NCBI RefSeq assembly: GCF_042432445.1
Contig: NZ_JBHLXE010000111.1
Span: 27,734 to 91,733 of the forward strand
Length of the DNA stretch: 64,000 nucleotides
From: Thorsellia kenyensis
Lineage (GTDB): Bacteria; Pseudomonadota; Gammaproteobacteria; Enterobacterales; Thorselliaceae
Reading direction: 5' to 3'
Of this stretch, positions 8,150-16,962 are shown one piece after another. The position numbers and the translations under genes are program-made. How positions within the stretch are numbered: the stretch's first letter is position 1; each line of letters starts with the position of its first letter. The notes below the pieces were generated by a model that saw only the letters and a list, made by a program, of their open reading frames with translations, had not been told where the DNA came from and did no database searches.

Positions 8150-9313
8150 ATGGCGATAACGTTTAAAGATGTTGCAAAACTCGCTGGCGTATCAACTCAA
8201 ACTGTCTCTAGAGTCATCAATGGTTCGCCTAGTGTTACTGATGCAACTAGAGAGTCTGTCAATCAAGCGATTAAAGCGCTTGGCTACATTCCAAACAAAA
8301 ATGCACAAATTTTAAGCCGTAATCAATCTAATGTCATAGGCATTATTTCACTTGATTTTTCCTTGCACGGTGTTGCACTCACCACCAATGGAATTAGAAA
8401 AACCGCTAAAAAAGTCGGATATGCGACGGCTTTTTCAATAAGTGAATCCATTAACTTTGAGAGTGTCAAACAGAGCATACATGAACTCCTCTCTCAAAAA
8501 GTAGATGGTATTGTTATCAATATCCCGTTAGATGCCAAAACTGCTGAATTAATTCAATCTCAATATCCTAATACACCGATTATATTTATAGAGGCATCAC
8601 CAGATGCACAGGTTAATATGATATATAATGAAAACCATCAAGGAGCTTTATTGGCAGCAGAACATTTGATAGCACAAAATAGAAAACGTTTTTTATTAAT
8701 TACTGGAGATGCAGCATCAACTGCCTCCAAAATTAGGCTAGAGGCGTGGATAAATTGTTTAAAGCAAGCCGAGGTTCATATTGTTAAAATTTTCCAAGGT
8801 GATTGGAAAACACCCTCTGGCTATCTATCTATAAAACAAGCGATTGCCAGTAAAATTGATTTTGATGCCATACTCTGTGCAAATGATCAAATGGCCTTAG
8901 GCGCGCTATGTGCACTGAATGAAAGTGGATTTTCTGTTCCTAAAAAAATAAGTATTATGGGATTTGATGATACCCAAGACAGTATTTTTTTTACCCCCCC
9001 GCTCAGTACGATCAAACAAAATTTTGAAGGGATTGGCCACGCTTCTGTTCTTCAATTGATTAAATTAATAGAAGAAAAAATTCAATTCAAGGAGTGGATT
9101 CAACACCCTCAAAATACAACAAATGGATTGAGTGAATCTCTCAAGTCAAAAAAATCAAATACCTCGAATTTTATTAAAGAATCTATCGCTGTTGAACTGA
9201 TTGTAAGGGAAAGTTCAATTAATCCAAAAACCACTGAAAGATCTGCAAGTAAAGAGCAACTTATCGATCAAATCAAACAATTACATAATATAGTAATGAA
9301 TTTACCAGAGTAA
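8150..9313 (+). CDS. LacI/GalR-family transcriptional regulator of the galactoside block
   Basis: A 387-residue regulator. Residues 3-25 (ITFKDVAKLAGVSTQTVSRV) are the LacI-family helix-turn-helix, followed by the hinge and a periplasmic-binding-protein-like sensor domain (about 60-330, including IMGFDDTQDSIFFTPPLSTI). AAAGGAT precedes the ATG. It is longer than usual (about 330-350): roughly 40 extra residues interrupt the last part of the sensor domain before AVELIVRESS, and a C-terminal tail (EQLIDQIKQLHNIVMNL) has leucine/isoleucine heptads like the tetramer helix of LacI. It lies directly upstream of galE with palindromes between them, so it most likely senses galactose or a galactoside and controls the block. 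Confidence 0.85.
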   Translation: MAITFKDVAKLAGVSTQTVSRVINGSPSVTDATRESVNQAIKALGYIPNKNAQILSRNQSNVIGIISLDFSLHGVALTTNGIRKTAKKVGYATAFSISESINFESVKQSIHELLSQKVDGIVINIPLDAKTAELIQSQYPNTPIIFIEASPDAQVNMIYNENHQGALLAAEHLIAQNRKRFLLITGDAASTASKIRLEAWINCLKQAEVHIVKIFQGDWKTPSGYLSIKQAIASKIDFDAILCANDQMALGALCALNESGFSVPKKISIMGFDDTQDSIFFTPPLSTIKQNFEGIGHASVLQLIKLIEEKIQFKEWIQHPQNTTNGLSESLKSKKSNTSNFIKESIAVELIVRESSINPKTTERSASKEQLIDQIKQLHNIVMNLPE

Positions 9314-9383
9314 GACTCCTTTGCAGCAGTTCTATGATTGAGTCAGATGAGCAAATTTTTGCTTTAATCAACTAAACAATATA

Positions 9384-9399
9384 TATGTTTTAAAACATA
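9384..9399. promoter_or_regulatory. Perfect 16-bp palindrome, candidate operator
   Basis: TATGTTTTAAAACATA, perfectly symmetric, resembles the neighbouring TGTTTTCGAAAACA but has TA instead of CG at its centre. Its centre is 21 bp (two helical turns) from the next palindrome. Confidence 0.5.
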
Positions 9400-9405
9400 C
9401 TATAT

Positions 9406-9419
9406 TGTTTTCGAAAACA
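9406..9419. promoter_or_regulatory. GalR/LacI-type operator
   Basis: TGTTTTCGAAAACA is a perfect palindrome with the central CG typical of LacI-family operators. It lies between the regulator gene and galE. Confidence 0.65.
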
Positions 9420-9491
9420 TTGTGATTTAAACCAAATTTATTGATATAAAAGTTCTTTTTTTTAAACAAATACGTTATCATTAAAACTACT

Positions 9492-9509
9492 TTTGTTTAC
9501 GAAAACAAA
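9492..9509. promoter_or_regulatory. GalR/LacI-type operator next to the galE start
   Basis: TTTGTTTACGAAAACAAA is an 18-bp palindrome with one mismatched pair and a central CG. It ends 18 bases before the galE ATG, so binding would block transcription start or elongation. It lies 88 bp from the preceding palindrome. Confidence 0.65.
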
Positions 9510-9527
9510 TCTAATTTAGGAGCACAT

Positions 9528-10544
9528 ATGAATATTTTAGTTACTGGTGGTTTAGGATATATAGGTAGCCACACATGCATTGAGTTAATAAATGCAGGAT
9601 ATCATCCTATTGTGTTTGACAATCTATCTAACGCCAAAAAACAAGTCATCGACAGAATTAAAACTATCACAGGAAAAGAAATCACATTTGTAGAAGGAGA
9701 TATTCGTGATGAATCCGCTTTATCTTCACTCTTCGAAAAATACCAATTTAATTGTGTCATTCATTTTGCAGGTCTAAAGGCAGTAGGTGAGTCGGTACAG
9801 CAACCATTAAAATATTATGATGTTAACGTTAATGGAACGTTAACTTTACTCAGAGTCATGCAGCATCATAACGTTTATCAATTAATTTTTAGCTCGTCTG
9901 CTACTGTCTATGGAATTCCTGATACTGTCCCAATAGAAGAATCTGCACCTACAGGCCAAACAACCAATCCTTATGCTACTTCAAAATATATGGTTGAACG
10001 TGTTTTAGAAGATACAAGTGCCTCTAACCCCCATTGGAAATTCATCATACTTCGCTATTTTAATCCTGTAGGTGCACACCAAAGCGGTTTAATTGGTGAA
10101 GATCCACAAGGCATACCTAATAATTTGATGCCGTTTATATCACAAGTAGCTGTGGGTAAAAGAGATAAACTGTCCGTTTATGGAAATGATTATGAAACAA
10201 AAGATGGCACGGGTGTCAGAGATTATTTGCATGTGGTAGATCTTGCCAAAGGCCATCTATCAGCTGTTAAGTATATCAGTACATCTAAAGGAACTACAGC
10301 ATTTAATCTAGGCACTGGTAACGGTTTATCTGTTCTTGAGGTGGTAGAAGCGTTCAAAGAGCACAACAAAGTGGATATACCTTACGTAATTACAGAAAGA
10401 CGAGCTGGAGATATAGACAGCTACTATGCCAATAACAGTAAGGCAAAAAAACTTTTAAATTGGCAGGCTGAACTTGACCTTGAAGACATGGTTAAAGATA
10501 CATGGCATTGGCAGTCTAATAATCCCAATGGCTATGATGAATAA
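9528..10544 (+). CDS. galE: UDP-glucose 4-epimerase
   Basis: A 338-residue GalE that interconverts UDP-galactose and UDP-glucose with bound NAD in the Leloir pathway. The Rossmann motif GGLGYIGSHT is at residues 7-16, and the catalytic YxxxK is Tyr149 and Lys153 (PYATSK). Length equals the E. coli enzyme. TAGGAG precedes the ATG. It is the first structural gene after the operators and is followed on the same strand by galT, galK and galM. Product identity is secure. Confidence 0.96.
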   Translation: MNILVTGGLGYIGSHTCIELINAGYHPIVFDNLSNAKKQVIDRIKTITGKEITFVEGDIRDESALSSLFEKYQFNCVIHFAGLKAVGESVQQPLKYYDVNVNGTLTLLRVMQHHNVYQLIFSSSATVYGIPDTVPIEESAPTGQTTNPYATSKYMVERVLEDTSASNPHWKFIILRYFNPVGAHQSGLIGEDPQGIPNNLMPFISQVAVGKRDKLSVYGNDYETKDGTGVRDYLHVVDLAKGHLSAVKYISTSKGTTAFNLGTGNGLSVLEVVEAFKEHNKVDIPYVITERRAGDIDSYYANNSKAKKLLNWQAELDLEDMVKDTWHWQSNNPNGYDE

Positions 10545-10685
10545 TTAATCATTGGTGGCATACCATGATCCCTAACAAGTTACAGTGTATGTTCCTAATG
10601 ATGTTTTAGATACGTATAGCTTTTTTAAAACTTATTTTTTCCTAATTTTATTTTATCCACATCAATTCAGATTTTGGAGAATCTC

Positions 10686-11747
10686 ATGTTTGATTTCAAA
10701 GAACATTCTCATAGACGTTACAATCCTCTACTCGAACAATGGGTCCTCGTTTCTCCTCATCGTTCAAAACGCCCTTGGTCTGGCCAAAATGAAAAACAAC
10801 CTACAGAATCTCTCCCTGAATATGATAAAGGGTGTTTCTTATGCCCAGGCAATGAAAGAATTTCTGGTGATAAGAATCCCGACTATACTGGAACTTACGT
10901 CTTTCAAAATGATTTCTCTGCGTTATTACCACAAACCCCCTCTTTGCCAGTCTCAGATGACACAGATAGTTCATTACAAAATCGCCTTTTAAAAGCGCAA
11001 AATGCACGTGGGATCAGTAAAGTAATCTGTTTTTCTCCAAAACATAATTGTCCGATGCCAGCACTAAGTATTGAAGAAATAGAGAATGTCATTACGACTT
11101 GGCAATCAGAACTTAAACTTTTAAGCCAAGACTATTTATGGGTTCAAATATTTGAAAATAAAGGGGAAGCAATGGGTTGCTCCCAGCCTCATCCACATGG
11201 GCAAATTTGGGCCAATGATTTTTTGCCTAATGAATTGCATAAAGAAAACGTAGCTTTAAAAAAATATCATGATGAAAATGGCTCAAATTTACTGTTAGAC
11301 TACGCACTTTTAGAATCGAGTCTTAAAGAACGTGTTGTCGTTGAAAATGAAGACTGGATAGTTGTTACCCCCTACTGGGCTTCATGGCCTTTTGAAACCC
11401 TATTATTACCTAAACAACCTCTCTTTCGTTTAGAAGAGATGACGCACAGGCAATCTCATCACTTGGCTAAAATATTAAAATCTTTGACAGTAAAATACGA
11501 TAATTTATTTGAGACATCCTTCCCTTATTCAATGGGTTGGCATTTTGCGCCCTATTTTAAGGACAACCGTTCTATTGAGCACTGGCAGTTACACGCACAT
11601 TTTTATCCACCTCTATTAAGAAGTGCTTCGGTAAAAAAATTCATGGTCGGCTATGAAATGCTCGCAGAAGCACAAAGAGATCTTACACCAGAACAAGCTG
11701 CGCACAAATTGCGTGATTTATCTGAAAAACACTATCTATTTGATTAA
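10686..11747 (+). CDS. galT: Galactose-1-phosphate uridylyltransferase
   Basis: A 353-residue class I GalT, which swaps UMP between UDP-glucose and galactose-1-phosphate. The active site HPHGQIW has His171 as the nucleophile that carries UMP. CFLCPGN near residue 52 supplies the metal-binding cysteines. GGAG lies 6 bases before the ATG at 10686; the frame upstream opens only at a TTG. The gap of 141 bases after galE is larger than in a tight operon. Confidence 0.96.
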   Translation: MFDFKEHSHRRYNPLLEQWVLVSPHRSKRPWSGQNEKQPTESLPEYDKGCFLCPGNERISGDKNPDYTGTYVFQNDFSALLPQTPSLPVSDDTDSSLQNRLLKAQNARGISKVICFSPKHNCPMPALSIEEIENVITTWQSELKLLSQDYLWVQIFENKGEAMGCSQPHPHGQIWANDFLPNELHKENVALKKYHDENGSNLLLDYALLESSLKERVVVENEDWIVVTPYWASWPFETLLLPKQPLFRLEEMTHRQSHHLAKILKSLTVKYDNLFETSFPYSMGWHFAPYFKDNRSIEHWQLHAHFYPPLLRSASVKKFMVGYEMLAEAQRDLTPEQAAHKLRDLSEKHYLFD

Positions 11748-11831
11748 TTCAAATAGTTAAACATAAACTTCGTCTTCAAATTGAGGCGATTTAATTGAGT
11801 AATTGATTACATCGATATGAAGGTAAAAACG

Positions 11832-13046
11832 ATGAGTACAACAGAAAATTTAACAAACACAGCTTATAATGGTGTAGACAAGTCATTAATTAGCAAAGTC
11901 AATTTAGCCTTTAGTGAATTGTTTAAAATGCCAGCCCAACATTTTGTTCAATCGCCAGGTAGGGTCAATCTGATTGGTGAGCATACGGATTATAATGAAG
12001 GATTTGTATTACCTTGCGCTATTAACTACCATACACTTGTTGCAGTTTCACTAAGAGATGATAGCCAAGTACATGTAGTTGCATTAGATTATAATAATCA
12101 AAAAGATATTATCGAACTTGATAAACCCCTTTCTTTTAACTCTTCACCCGAAATGATGTGGTCAAACTATATCAGAGGGGTTTTGGCGGAAATCATAAAA
12201 TCTCACCCCTCAATTAAAGGGATGAATATCGTTGTGAGTGGCAATGTCCCTCAAGGCGCTGGCTTAAGTTCTTCCGCATCACTTGAAATCGCGATTGCTC
12301 AAACGGTAAATCAACTTAATGCTCTTAACCTTTCTGAAAAGGAACTTGCGATTATAGGACAAGCCGCTGAAAATAATTTTGTCGGCTGTAATTGTGGAAT
12401 AATGGATCAGATGGTTGTTGCAGCAGGTGAATTAAATCATGCCATGCTATTAGATTGTCGTAGCCTCGCAATAGAAGCCATTGCCCTTCCTAAAAACTTG
12501 AACATTTTAATTATTAACTCAAATAAAAAAAGAGGCCTTGTTGATAGTGAATACAATTTAAGGCGTCAATCTTGTGAGCAGGTAGCCAAAACACTAGGTG
12601 TCTCTTCCTTAAGAGACATAAACATCGATAGGCTTATGCATTCGAAAGATAAACTTGATACAATCAGTTTTAAAAGGGCTCTGCATGTGATCACCGAAAA
12701 TCAAAGGACCCTTGATGCCACCATTGCTTTAAAAACACACGATTTAGCCACTTTATCTAATTTAATGCAAGCCTCTCATCAATCAATGAAAGAGGACTTT
12801 GAAATCACCGTACCAGAAATTGATTTAATTGTGTCTTTATGTCATGAGGTCATTCAAGACCAAGGTGGTGTAAGAATGACAGGTGGAGGATTTGGAGGCT
12901 GTGTTGTTGCCTTAATTCCTCAGGAACTCATAAAACCTGTTATTGAGACAGTAGAAAAAAATTATCAAAAAGAGACGGGGCTTATTGCCTCATTTTACCT
13001 GTGTCAAAGTGCGAGCGGTGCCGGATTATTGGACATACGAGTGTAA
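11832..13046 (+). CDS. galK: Galactokinase
   Basis: A 404-residue GHMP-family kinase that phosphorylates galactose at C1. The galactokinase signature GRVNLIGEHTDYNEGFVLP is near the N-terminus, the ATP loop is GAGLSSSASLE, and the third GHMP motif is MTGGGFGGC. I chose the ATG at 11832 because AAGG lies 8 bases upstream; an in-frame ATG at 11817 would add five residues. The length is slightly above E. coli GalK (382) because of a longer N-terminus. It completes galETK. Confidence 0.95.
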   Translation: MSTTENLTNTAYNGVDKSLISKVNLAFSELFKMPAQHFVQSPGRVNLIGEHTDYNEGFVLPCAINYHTLVAVSLRDDSQVHVVALDYNNQKDIIELDKPLSFNSSPEMMWSNYIRGVLAEIIKSHPSIKGMNIVVSGNVPQGAGLSSSASLEIAIAQTVNQLNALNLSEKELAIIGQAAENNFVGCNCGIMDQMVVAAGELNHAMLLDCRSLAIEAIALPKNLNILIINSNKKRGLVDSEYNLRRQSCEQVAKTLGVSSLRDINIDRLMHSKDKLDTISFKRALHVITENQRTLDATIALKTHDLATLSNLMQASHQSMKEDFEITVPEIDLIVSLCHEVIQDQGGVRMTGGGFGGCVVALIPQELIKPVIETVEKNYQKETGLIASFYLCQSASGAGLLDIRV

Positions 13047-13343
13047 ATAACTCAAGCATGTTTTTTTGTGTAAGTTAAGTATCTTGACAAGTTCCGCTCT
13101 CCATTTTGTTTTACTGTGAGATACCCCCTAATTAATCGGTATCCCTAACAGAATGAATTGTTTAGATTTTAGCCTTGACTATAAATTAGGAACAAGCTAA
13201 GAACGAGTCTTTTGCAATTGACTAAGTAACATTTATCGTTACATTTGTAGCGATTAAATAATGTTTCCTGATTTTTTTGTTATTTAATATACATTGAGCA
13301 TTTAATTGATAAATTAGATCTGCATCTGAAATAATTACACCTA

Positions 13344-14396
13344 ATGGATAAGATATATTATATGACTCATGACAGTTTTTATGAACACTTTGCTGATTCA
13401 CTCTATGAGGATGGCAAACCAATCAATTTAGTCAAACTAACAAACAAGAATAATGTTTCTATTACCTTAATGGACATTGGTGCAACATGGCTAAGATGTC
13501 AATTACCTCTTAAAAATACTCTAAATGAATCTTTTAGAGATATTATTCTTTTTGCTAAGAATCTATCCGCACATAAAAAACAAACTGCCTATTTGGGAGT
13601 GACTGTTGGACCTTATGCTAATCGAATCGCAAACGCCTGCTATCATCTTAATGGCAAGCACTACTCTTTATTAGCCAATGAGGGAGAGAATGCACTTCAT
13701 GGGGGACAAATAGGACTAGATAAACTCCGTTTTGAAATAGCACATATCTCAAAGCAATCAGTCCATTTTAAAACTCAAAGTCTGATTGATGGATTCGCTA
13801 AACCTATTGCCATTGAGGTCATTTATGAATTGTCAGACGATGATTCGATTTCCCTTACTTATAAAGGATTAAGTAGTGAAGATACGTTTTTAAATTTGAC
13901 GAATCATGCCTACTTTAACTTATCAGGTATAGAGTCAGAACATTCTATTTTCGATCACTTTATTTATTTAAATTCAAATAATTATCTTGAGCTATCAGAA
14001 TCAAATATTCCAACAGGCAGGATAGTCAACTGCAAAAACACGGATGCAGATTTAACCACCCTATCCCAATTCAAACGTCCTTATGACACTGCCTTTATTC
14101 TGGAAAAAACAGCTAATCAAAGTGGTAAAGCTGATGTAGTTCTTATTAGTCCAGATAAAGATGTCAGTTTAAAACTGTTCACGACCAAACCTTCAATTCA
14201 ATTATATACAGCTGATTTTATGACGAATGCAGAAGGACCTTTTGGAATGTATCCTAGAAGTCACGGCGTAGCGATTGAACCACAATATTTTCCTGACGGG
14301 CCCAACCACCCTGAATGGGTAGGAAAAAATGGTTTTTTAAAAGCAAATTCAGCTTATGAACACAAGACAATTTATCAATTAACTTTTTCGCAGTAA
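13344..14396 (+). CDS. galM: Galactose mutarotase (aldose 1-epimerase)
   Basis: A 350-residue aldose 1-epimerase that converts beta- to alpha-galactose for galactokinase, needed after beta-galactoside hydrolysis. Family motifs are NRIANACYHLNGKHYSL, HGG, THAYFNLSG with the catalytic His, and a C-terminal VAIEPQYFPDGPNH that contains the catalytic Glu. Two ATGs (13344 and 13362) are possible and neither has a strong ribosome site. About 300 bases separate it from galK, so it may have its own promoter. Confidence 0.93.
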   Translation: MDKIYYMTHDSFYEHFADSLYEDGKPINLVKLTNKNNVSITLMDIGATWLRCQLPLKNTLNESFRDIILFAKNLSAHKKQTAYLGVTVGPYANRIANACYHLNGKHYSLLANEGENALHGGQIGLDKLRFEIAHISKQSVHFKTQSLIDGFAKPIAIEVIYELSDDDSISLTYKGLSSEDTFLNLTNHAYFNLSGIESEHSIFDHFIYLNSNNYLELSESNIPTGRIVNCKNTDADLTTLSQFKRPYDTAFILEKTANQSGKADVVLISPDKDVSLKLFTTKPSIQLYTADFMTNAEGPFGMYPRSHGVAIEPQYFPDGPNHPEWVGKNGFLKANSAYEHKTIYQLTFSQ

Positions 14397-14441
14397 TTGC
14401 CTGATAACCCAATAAGAGTTGAGACAGTTATCAACAACAAA

Positions 14442-14455
14442 TGTTTGCGATAACA
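14442..14455. promoter_or_regulatory. Operator-like site upstream of the alpha-galactosidase gene
   Basis: TGTTTGCGATAACA shares the TGTT, central CG and AACA of the operators before galE, suggesting that the same regulator acts here. Confidence 0.5.
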
Positions 14456-14456
14456 A

Positions 14457-14472
14457 TGTGAATAAGAACACA
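14457..14472. promoter_or_regulatory. CRP-like site upstream of the alpha-galactosidase gene
   Basis: TGTGA-ATAAGA-ACACA matches nine of ten CRP half-site bases. It abuts the operator-like site, an arrangement typical of catabolic promoters under both induction and glucose repression. Confidence 0.45.
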
Positions 14473-14572
14473 CTTTTAATTTAATAAATACCTAAAAACA
14501 ATATTATCAAGTAACATAACAGACATTCATGTAAATAAGTTTTATACTAAATTATAAATATTCATCTATATT

Positions 14573-14586
14573 TGTTTTCACTAACA
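14573..14586. promoter_or_regulatory. Second operator-like site before the alpha-galactosidase gene
   Basis: TGTTTTCACTAACA matches 11 of 14 positions of TGTTTTCGAAAACA and ends 17 bases before the start codon. Confidence 0.4.
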
Positions 14587-14603
14587 TTGAAGAGTTACCC
14601 ATC

Positions 14604-16904
14604 ATGACAACGTTCAATCAATTGATAAAAACTAACATTAAAGAAAGTGCAGCAAAGGTCATTCACTTAAAAAGTTCAAACCTGAGTCTGTTGATTTTAT
14701 GTGAGCGTATGCCAACTCTGATTTATTGGGGCAAAAGAATTAAAAATCTCAACTCTTCGTGTATTGAATTACCTCATGATGAAGAACGAAACACGCTAAA
14801 CGATGAAGTCTCTTTAGTTTTAAATATGCTAGCTGCATTATCAAAACCAGTACCTCAAGGTGGACTTGACGATTTTATTCCGTTGAGTTTATGTCCAGAG
14901 TCGGCTTCAGGACTATTTAGTAGCCCAGGTGTTGAAGGACACAAAGAAGGCAAACACTGGGCGCCTTTATTTAATTTAATTCAATGTGAAGTGAGTTCAC
15001 ATAAGGATGTGGAGAAATTACAGTGCATACTTATCGATAATATATGTGAACTTGAATTAACAATCGAACTTAAGCTCCATACAAAAGAAGATATTGTGGA
15101 AAAAAATCTCAGCTTAAAGAATTTAAGCCAAAGCCCCTACACGTTGAATAAACTGGCTCATACCCTACCCTTTTTCGACGAGGAGTCTGTACTTACCTCT
15201 TTTCATGGTCGCTGGTGTCAAGAGATGCAAAAACTGGTACAACCCATAGAAAGAAAAAGTATTATTCAAGAAAATCGCAGAGGCAAAACCTCGTTAGAAT
15301 ATTTTCCTGGTGTCATCATTAGCAAACGTGAAACAAATGAATTTCATGGAGATGCAATAGGCTTTCATTTGGCATGGAGCGGAAACCATCAATTTAATGT
15401 TCATGTCGAGACTGATGCTAAAAGATTTGTTCAAGCGAATGAGCTTTTAATGCCAGGAGAAATTATATTACAAAACAATGATACATATCATGTACCTACT
15501 TTATATGCCTCTTATAGCCAACAGGGTTTTAATGGGATGTCCCAAAATTTTCATGCGTTCATCAGAAACAATTTAGTGAAATTTGCTCAAGATCTCCCTG
15601 TTAGACCAATCCATTTAAATACTTGGGAAGGCATCTATTTTGACCACGACCCCAAATATATTTTATCTATGGCAGAAAAAGCCAGTGAAGTGGGTATTGA
15701 ACGTTTTATTATTGATGATGGTTGGTTTATTGGGCGAAGCGATGACAAACGTGCATTAGGGGACTGGTATGTTGATAAAAATAAATATCCTGAAGGACTC
15801 ACTCCCATTATAGAAAAAGTGCATGCTTTGGGTATGCAATTTGGGCTTTGGGTAGAACCTGAAATGATAAGCAAGGAGTCATTACTCTTTAAAAACCATC
15901 CAGAATGGTTGCTTGAAACCCCTGGGTATATTCAGCCTACGGGTAGATATCAATATGTGCTGAACTTACAGCTAGAAGATTGTTTTGACTATGTTTTTGA
16001 ACGCTTAGATACACTACTAAGTGAATATCCTATCAATTATCTAAAATGGGATATGAACAGAGATTTAGTGCAAGCTTCTCACAACTTTACCGCAGCCTAC
16101 AGTAAACAAACCCATCAGGTCTATCGCTTAATTGATAAGCTTAAAAAGAAGCACCCAAATGTTGAAATTGAGTCTTGTGCTTCTGGTGGCGGAAGAATGG
16201 ATTATGAGATATTAAAAAGAACCCAAAGATTCTGGGCATCTGACTGCAATGATGCATTTGAAAGACAATCTATTCAACGAAATCTCAGCTATTTTTTCCC
16301 ACCAGAAATTTTAGGGACTCATATTGGAGCATCCATAAGCCATTCGACTTATCGACAACATACTGTCAATTTCAGAGCGATTACTGCCTTATTTGGTCAT
16401 ATGGGAATTGAGTTCGATCCGCTTAAAACCCCAAGTTCCGAATTAGATGAATTAACTCATTATCTTACACTGCACAAAGAATTAAGACCTTTACTTCATA
16501 AAGGTAAAGCGTTTCGTCTAGATTCCATAGATAAAAGCCAAATTATCCATGCGGTCAGTGATGATACTCAAACCATTATCTCTATTGCACAAATGGCCAT
16601 GCCCAGTTTTTCAACGCCACCCGTTGTTAAATTGCCATTTTTAGAGGAAAACAGTCGATACAAAATAGAGTGCTTAGATATCCCAGCAAACTGTGGTCAT
16701 TTGATGAAGAAATGGCCTGAGTGGTTAAAGCATTTACTACCCTCTATGGGGACTTATGACTTCAAATCACACACTTCAATTCAGATGGCGAAACAAATCC
16801 ATTCACCTATTTGGCTAAACGGTGAGATGATTGCCAACATAGGACTTGCTTTACCTATTTTAGATCCACAAACCGCTATGTTGCTTAAATTAACTAAGCA
16901 ATAA
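14604..16904 (+). CDS. GH36 alpha-galactosidase (RafA/AgaA-like)
   Basis: A 766-residue glycoside hydrolase family 36 enzyme that removes terminal alpha-1,6-galactose from melibiose, raffinose and related sugars. The N-terminal beta-supersandwich leads to the barrel from about residue 330 (RPIHLNTWEGIYFDHD, then IDDGWF). The nucleophile is Asp483 in LKWDMNRD and the acid/base is Asp547 in WASDCNDAFERQ. No signal peptide is present, so it acts in the cytoplasm on imported sugar. The length is slightly above the common 720-730 residues. It starts the transport and hydrolysis part of the block, after its own control region. Confidence 0.93.
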   Translation: MTTFNQLIKTNIKESAAKVIHLKSSNLSLLILCERMPTLIYWGKRIKNLNSSCIELPHDEERNTLNDEVSLVLNMLAALSKPVPQGGLDDFIPLSLCPESASGLFSSPGVEGHKEGKHWAPLFNLIQCEVSSHKDVEKLQCILIDNICELELTIELKLHTKEDIVEKNLSLKNLSQSPYTLNKLAHTLPFFDEESVLTSFHGRWCQEMQKLVQPIERKSIIQENRRGKTSLEYFPGVIISKRETNEFHGDAIGFHLAWSGNHQFNVHVETDAKRFVQANELLMPGEIILQNNDTYHVPTLYASYSQQGFNGMSQNFHAFIRNNLVKFAQDLPVRPIHLNTWEGIYFDHDPKYILSMAEKASEVGIERFIIDDGWFIGRSDDKRALGDWYVDKNKYPEGLTPIIEKVHALGMQFGLWVEPEMISKESLLFKNHPEWLLETPGYIQPTGRYQYVLNLQLEDCFDYVFERLDTLLSEYPINYLKWDMNRDLVQASHNFTAAYSKQTHQVYRLIDKLKKKHPNVEIESCASGGGRMDYEILKRTQRFWASDCNDAFERQSIQRNLSYFFPPEILGTHIGASISHSTYRQHTVNFRAITALFGHMGIEFDPLKTPSSELDELTHYLTLHKELRPLLHKGKAFRLDSIDKSQIIHAVSDDTQTIISIAQMAMPSFSTPPVVKLPFLEENSRYKIECLDIPANCGHLMKKWPEWLKHLLPSMGTYDFKSHTSIQMAKQIHSPIWLNGEMIANIGLALPILDPQTAMLLKLTKQ

Positions 16905-16914
16905 GCACAATCCT

Positions 16915-16942
16915 TACGTGAAACTGAACCTAGAATCACGTA
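16915..16942 (+). other. Small intercistronic inverted repeat
   Basis: TACGTGA and TCACGTA pair perfectly around a 14-base loop, just before the binding-protein gene. It could be a weak RNA stem or a protein site. Confidence 0.25.
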
Positions 16943-16962
16943 CCAACAAAAGGGAATAAACG

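Noticed and set aside
10585..10992. A 135-codon plus-strand frame across the galE-galT gap
   Set aside because: Most of it is the galT sequence read in another frame and it has no recognisable features.
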